Positions 60,775 to 64,000 of a stretch of 64,000 nt of DNA are shown here, one piece after another. A model generated the notes under the pieces. The model ran no database searches, was not told where the DNA came from, and saw only the letters and a list, made by a program, of their open reading frames with translations. The DNA lies in assembly GCA_015680685.1 (NCBI GenBank), contig MNCI01025042.1, positions 232,582-296,581 on the forward strand, in the 5' to 3' direction. Every line of letters begins with the position of its first letter. The stretch's first letter is position 1. Source of the stretch: Gnetum montanum. Lineage: Eukaryota; Streptophyta; Gnetopsida; Gnetales; Gnetaceae. The position numbers and the translations under genes were made by a program.

Positions 60775-61571
60775 AAATTTAGGAACTCACCCCCTAAGCC
60801 TCAAGGACTGCCTACATCCAACCACAAAGGGTCCTTAGGGTCGTACATCCTCATGGCCTACTAGTTAAACCCATTGTTAGTGAATGTGAAAGGTAACTTG
60901 GTTGACTGTTTAAATGACATGGTGTGAAAGTGCTAAAAAAGGCTAAAAAATATTATAAAATGCTAAATAAAGTGCAAATTCCAACTAGTGGGATCTAAAA
61001 AAATGGCTAGAAAAGGAAAAAACACCTAAAAATGAGTTACTTCTATAAATAGTAAGTGGTTACCAAAGGGGTATACCCCTTTACTAAAAATGGAAAATAG
61101 GTGGTATCACAATCCATTCACTCCTAGCTTCATAGATGCAACTACACTAGGATGTAGCTAAGGGGAAGAAAGGGGGTAATATGGGAGGTGTTATACCTTT
61201 TCTTTCAATGTTGGAGCAGGATGAAGGATTGGAAGCCAAAGTGGAAACTTTGATTTTCCACAAAAATATGGCTTTGGCAAGCTACCACTTTTCACAACAA
61301 GGTGGGATGGCGATTTGAATGTTAAATTCACCAACATTGGAAAAACTAAGAAAATTTTGGTAGTAAGAGGGGTATGGTATCCATGCTAACTTTAGGCCTT
61401 GAAATTCATAGTAAGTGTTGTGAGAATCTAAAACCCGAATGCCTACAACTTCCATGCTAAGGCTTTTGTTGTAGGGGTATGAGTGGTAGTGTTAGTTGAT
61501 TAGTTGATTTTAAAGGTTTTGGCTATAAAAATTAAATATTTTGACAAAATTAAGCAATGTTGGTAATAAGG
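60775..61571. other. R leader between 5' LTR and gag; nothing recognised
   Basis: AT-rich, no coding signal on either strand and no clear primer binding site. A few CATGCTAAC/CTTCCATGCTAAGG motifs recall the LTR. Confidence 0.45.
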
Positions 61572-62417
61572 TGTTGCAACAAAAAATCTCAGCCACTAGA
61601 AAACCAAGGATTCTTAATTACAAATAGCCTCAACCCCAAATCTCCAAGGACTCTAGGAAAAAAATGGGATTCAAGGTGCCTTAGGCAATCTGGTGGATTA
61701 CCCAGGGACTTAAGGTGGTGCAAGATGGGGGTTCTAAAAATGTATGTTGAATAAGATAGAATTTGCTCCATGATCTAGATTCTTAGCCACTTCCAATGTT
61801 TTTGAACCTCCTATACTACAAATCAAGATCTACAATGTTGGTTGTTGTTGAGCTTGGAAAATGTAAAGGACTAGGATGACCAAAATGCTCCACACTGAGA
61901 TTTGAGGATCCTAGATGAGCAACGACAACAATTTAGGCTCACAAAATCCAAGGGGCGTAACAGGAGGTAATAGAGTTAGAAAGGTTCCACATTGAAAAGC
62001 CTCAAGAAACTACATTTATACGATGCAACAGAAACTCTTGGATGCCAAAATGCTTAAAATGCTAAATAAATGCAACTTCCAAAAGTGTGAAACCTTGAAA
62101 TGATCTCAAAGTTTGGTTTTTATAGGGTTTCAGCCATGATTTAGGCTGCAAATTGGGTACAAGCATCTAACAAATTGGTTGCAAATTGCTACCACATTCA
62201 GGAGGGTAGGTGAGATCCACCCCCATGCATCCATGATAGCTAACCCCTCCACACTAGGAGAAGAGTGCCAATACTAAGGAAGATGAGAGATCAATGTTGC
62301 AATGAAGGTTAAATCCCTCCAAGCTAAGTTACCCTTCTCTCCACACTATGGATAAGTGAGGTCCAACCCCCTTGCACTTCTCCACGCTAGCTTTGATGTC
62401 TCCTAGTAAGCTTACCC

Positions 62418-62460
<43 letters not shown>

Positions 62461-62713
62461 AGCNAATTGCCATTTTTGGCATTCCAAAAGGCATTTTGAC
62501 CCTCCCAAGTCCAAATAGAGATACTAGGTAACTCTTTTCACTTGAGGAATAAGGCTTTGGCCACTTTTAAGGCATTATTCAAACCCAAAAGTATAGAACA
62601 TGTGAGATTGACTCTTATGGATTAGAATCTTCATATTTACACTAAAGTTTTACCTCAAGTTTCATGGGGATGAGGCTACAAAGGTTACAACATGAAAATT
62701 TGGTGGTGTTTCA
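61572..62713 (-). repeat. LTR shared by R (5' LTR) and E4 (3' LTR)
   Basis: Minus strand TGAAACACCACCA (from 62713) to ...TTGTTGCAACA (61572). It aligns with the F1 LTR: GTTGTAACC..., the AAATGCC..AAGTGGCCAAAG block, CTTTTGGAATGCC, TATAAAAA (62117-62124), and the terminal AGTCCCTGGGT ... GGCACC block. A C(42) run with one N lies at 62419-62464. Confidence 0.85.
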
Positions 62714-62717
62714 TTGG

Positions 62718-62729
62718 CCCCTCTTTTTT
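62718..62729 (-). other. Polypurine tract of E4
   Basis: Reverse strand AAAAAAGAGGGG directly before the LTR start. With the preceding CTCGAGTCAATCCTTC text it matches the 3' ends of F1 and F2, so the LTR below is the 3' LTR of the element to the right. Confidence 0.75.
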
Positions 62730-63059
62730 GGTATTTGAAGGATTGACTCGAGGGGCACTAACAAAGAATACAAAACATCATTGTAGGTCCACTACCAATG
62801 TTCCCTCTTTGTGCTTGATCTCATCATGCCAAAGAGTGCTTGTGATGATGTGATAAGGCTATGATAAGGGGATGGTAGTGGAGTTATAGGAAGTCATTAT
62901 GAAGGCTAACAATACATTCCAAGCATTGTCGTCATGGCTATAGCATGACACTAACATGTTTTGAAGTGTTGGTCAGTTAGTGAAATGTGTTTCAAGACCT
63001 AATCACTTCACTCCAAGATTTCTTTTTACCATTTCATCCCTTGAAAATTTTCTTCCCCT

Positions 63060-64000
63060 CCTTTTTTCTTATTTTTTTTCATGGGTTGAGACCTTCATTG
63101 GGTTTCATTACCAAGGCCAATGCCTCTTGGAATTGATCTATCCACTCAAAGTTGATTACTTTTTTGAGTAAATGTTGCATTGGTTGTAACTTATCAATCA
63201 ACCTTGTGATAAACCTATGTATAAATTATATTCTACCCTGTAATATGAATATCTCCTTAAGGTTTTTTTATTGTGCTAAGTTGATAATAGCCTTGACCTT
63301 GTCGCGGTCTACACACATTCCTATTTCTGATACCACAAAGCCTAACATAAGTCTGGTTTCAATGCCAAAGACACATCTTTTTGGATTAAGGTGAAGGTCA
63401 TACCTACGGTAATGTTTGAGGACAAATTTCAAGTCATTTGCATGGTTATGAGCCATTTTGGACTTAACTGCTATGTCATCAACGTAGTCATTGAGTTGTT
63501 CTAGTAGATAGTTACTAAAGATGTATGTCATTACACGTTGATATGTTGCTCTAGCATTTTTTAATCCAAAGGGCATCATTGTATAACAAATTGTCCCCCA
63601 GGGGGTCATGAAAGTAGTAGTAAGTTCGTGCTCTGGGTTAATGTGAATTTGGTTATGTCCCGAGAACCCATCCATGAAGGACAACAAGGCATGACCAACT
63701 GTAGTATCAACAAGTTGGTCAATACTAGGTAATGGGAAATCATCTTTAATGGTTTCCTTGTTTAAATCTCAAAATCTATGCAAATGCATATACCCCCAGT
63801 TTTCTTGGGGACAACTATGATGTTTGAAATCCAATATGCATAGTCAACTGCCTAGATGAAATTGGCATGGTAAAGTTTAGTGATTTTTTCATGGACGGCC
63901 AACGCAATCTCAAGCTTAATTTTATGAGTCTTTTGTTTTACTAGTTTAACACACGAATCTAAGATAATGTTATGTTGTATTATACATGGGTCTAAGCCTG
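63060..64000 (-). pseudogene. E4 reverse transcriptase fragment
   Basis: QHNIILDSCVKLVKQKTHKI near the right edge, VDYAYWISNIIVVPKKTGG, then an open 139-codon stretch (63268-63687) with LSFMDGFSGHNQIHINPEH, MMPFGLKNARATYQRVM, and intact YVDD (NDYVDDIAVKSK, about 63455-63490). It continues into the RT-RNase H connection (FITRLIDKLQPMQHLLKK, about 63210-63150) and breaks off near 63070. This is the best preserved RT core of the reverse elements. Confidence 0.85.

Larger units (their letters stand above)
1..62713 (-). mobile_element. Element R: reverse-strand Tat-lineage Ty3/gypsy retrotransposon, base layer of the nest (continues past position 1)
   Basis: Read on the minus strand the order is 5' LTR (61572-62713), gag-pro (57973-60774), a block with an opposite-strand gene (54583 down to 25909), a tandem array, then pol (20711 down to 19399, resuming at 1181 down to 1). 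The two pol parts join inside the second RNase H domain when F1 (1182-19393) is removed. The opposite-strand gene rejoins when the copia element (29455-53103) is removed. A solo LTR at 21753-23271 and a segment around 54.7-57.8 kb are further insertions. The second, archaeal-like RNase H before integrase places it in the Tat lineage. Stops and frameshifts are everywhere, so it is long dead. The 3' LTR lies outside the window. Confidence 0.85.
62714..64000 (-). mobile_element. Element E4: reverse Tat-lineage element, 3' part, pol truncated
   Basis: From the right edge: RT (to about 63070), then about 300 bases without coding, then PPT and the shared LTR. RNase H, second RNase H and integrase (about 2.3 kb in F2) are absent, so an internal deletion is inferred. 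The 3' UTR text near 62740-62790 matches F1 and F2. Confidence 0.7.

Overview
The window is almost entirely nested LTR retrotransposons from a land plant. The pattern (old, heavily mutated Ty3/gypsy elements of the Tat lineage with two RNase H domains, multi-layer nesting, a captured plant TM9SF/nonaspanin exon) suggests a large, repeat-rich seed-plant genome, perhaps a gymnosperm; the species cannot be fixed from sequence alone. No intact host gene, tRNA, rRNA or CRISPR is seen.

Layout. The base layer is a reverse-strand Tat-type element, called R here. Its 5' LTR is at 61572-62713, gag-pro at 57973-60774 (-), and the start of pol at 19399-20711 (-); pol resumes at 1-1181 (-) and runs off the left edge. 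R is broken by (i) a forward Tat element F1 (1182-19393), inserted inside R's second RNase H; (ii) a forward solo LTR of a related family (21753-23271); (iii) a Ty1/copia element (29455-53103); and (iv) an unclassified segment of roughly 3 kb (about 54.7-57.8 kb) with a nonaspanin gene fragment. The copia 5' LTR is itself split by the youngest element, forward Tat element F2 (29602-47348), flanked by a CCCGT/CCCAT target duplication. At the right edge a fifth, reverse element (E4, 62714-64000) shares R's 5' LTR as its own 3' LTR.

The most unusual system. In all three Tat copies the space between protease and reverse transcriptase holds an extra gene on the strand opposite to gag and pol. It has many introns. 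F2 carries it on - (35973-40536), R on + (25909-29454 plus 53104-54583), and F1 a deleted form on - (7548-9792). Exons, splice sites and intron phases agree between F2 and R. The predicted protein has a short basic start, a degenerate FCP1/NIF-like HAD phosphatase domain, an unknown conserved domain, an acidic linker, a coiled-coil region and an acidic tail. An antisense gene can keep introns through retrotransposition because the element's sense RNA does not splice them. A conserved AG directly before the pol ATG suggests the sense transcript may remove the whole antisense block as one intron.

Around this gene lie further shared structures. These are a diverged tandem array of about 187-190 bp period upstream of the antisense gene in F1 and R; a short palindromic motif that differs by subfamily but occurs both in the LTR and near the antisense gene of the same element (GTATACGC in F2, CTAGCATGGA in F1/R); and a short GGCCTTAAACTA-type motif repeated at junctions between coding blocks. 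All coding regions carry stops and frameshifts; F2 is the best preserved, with a 657-codon open stretch through protease.
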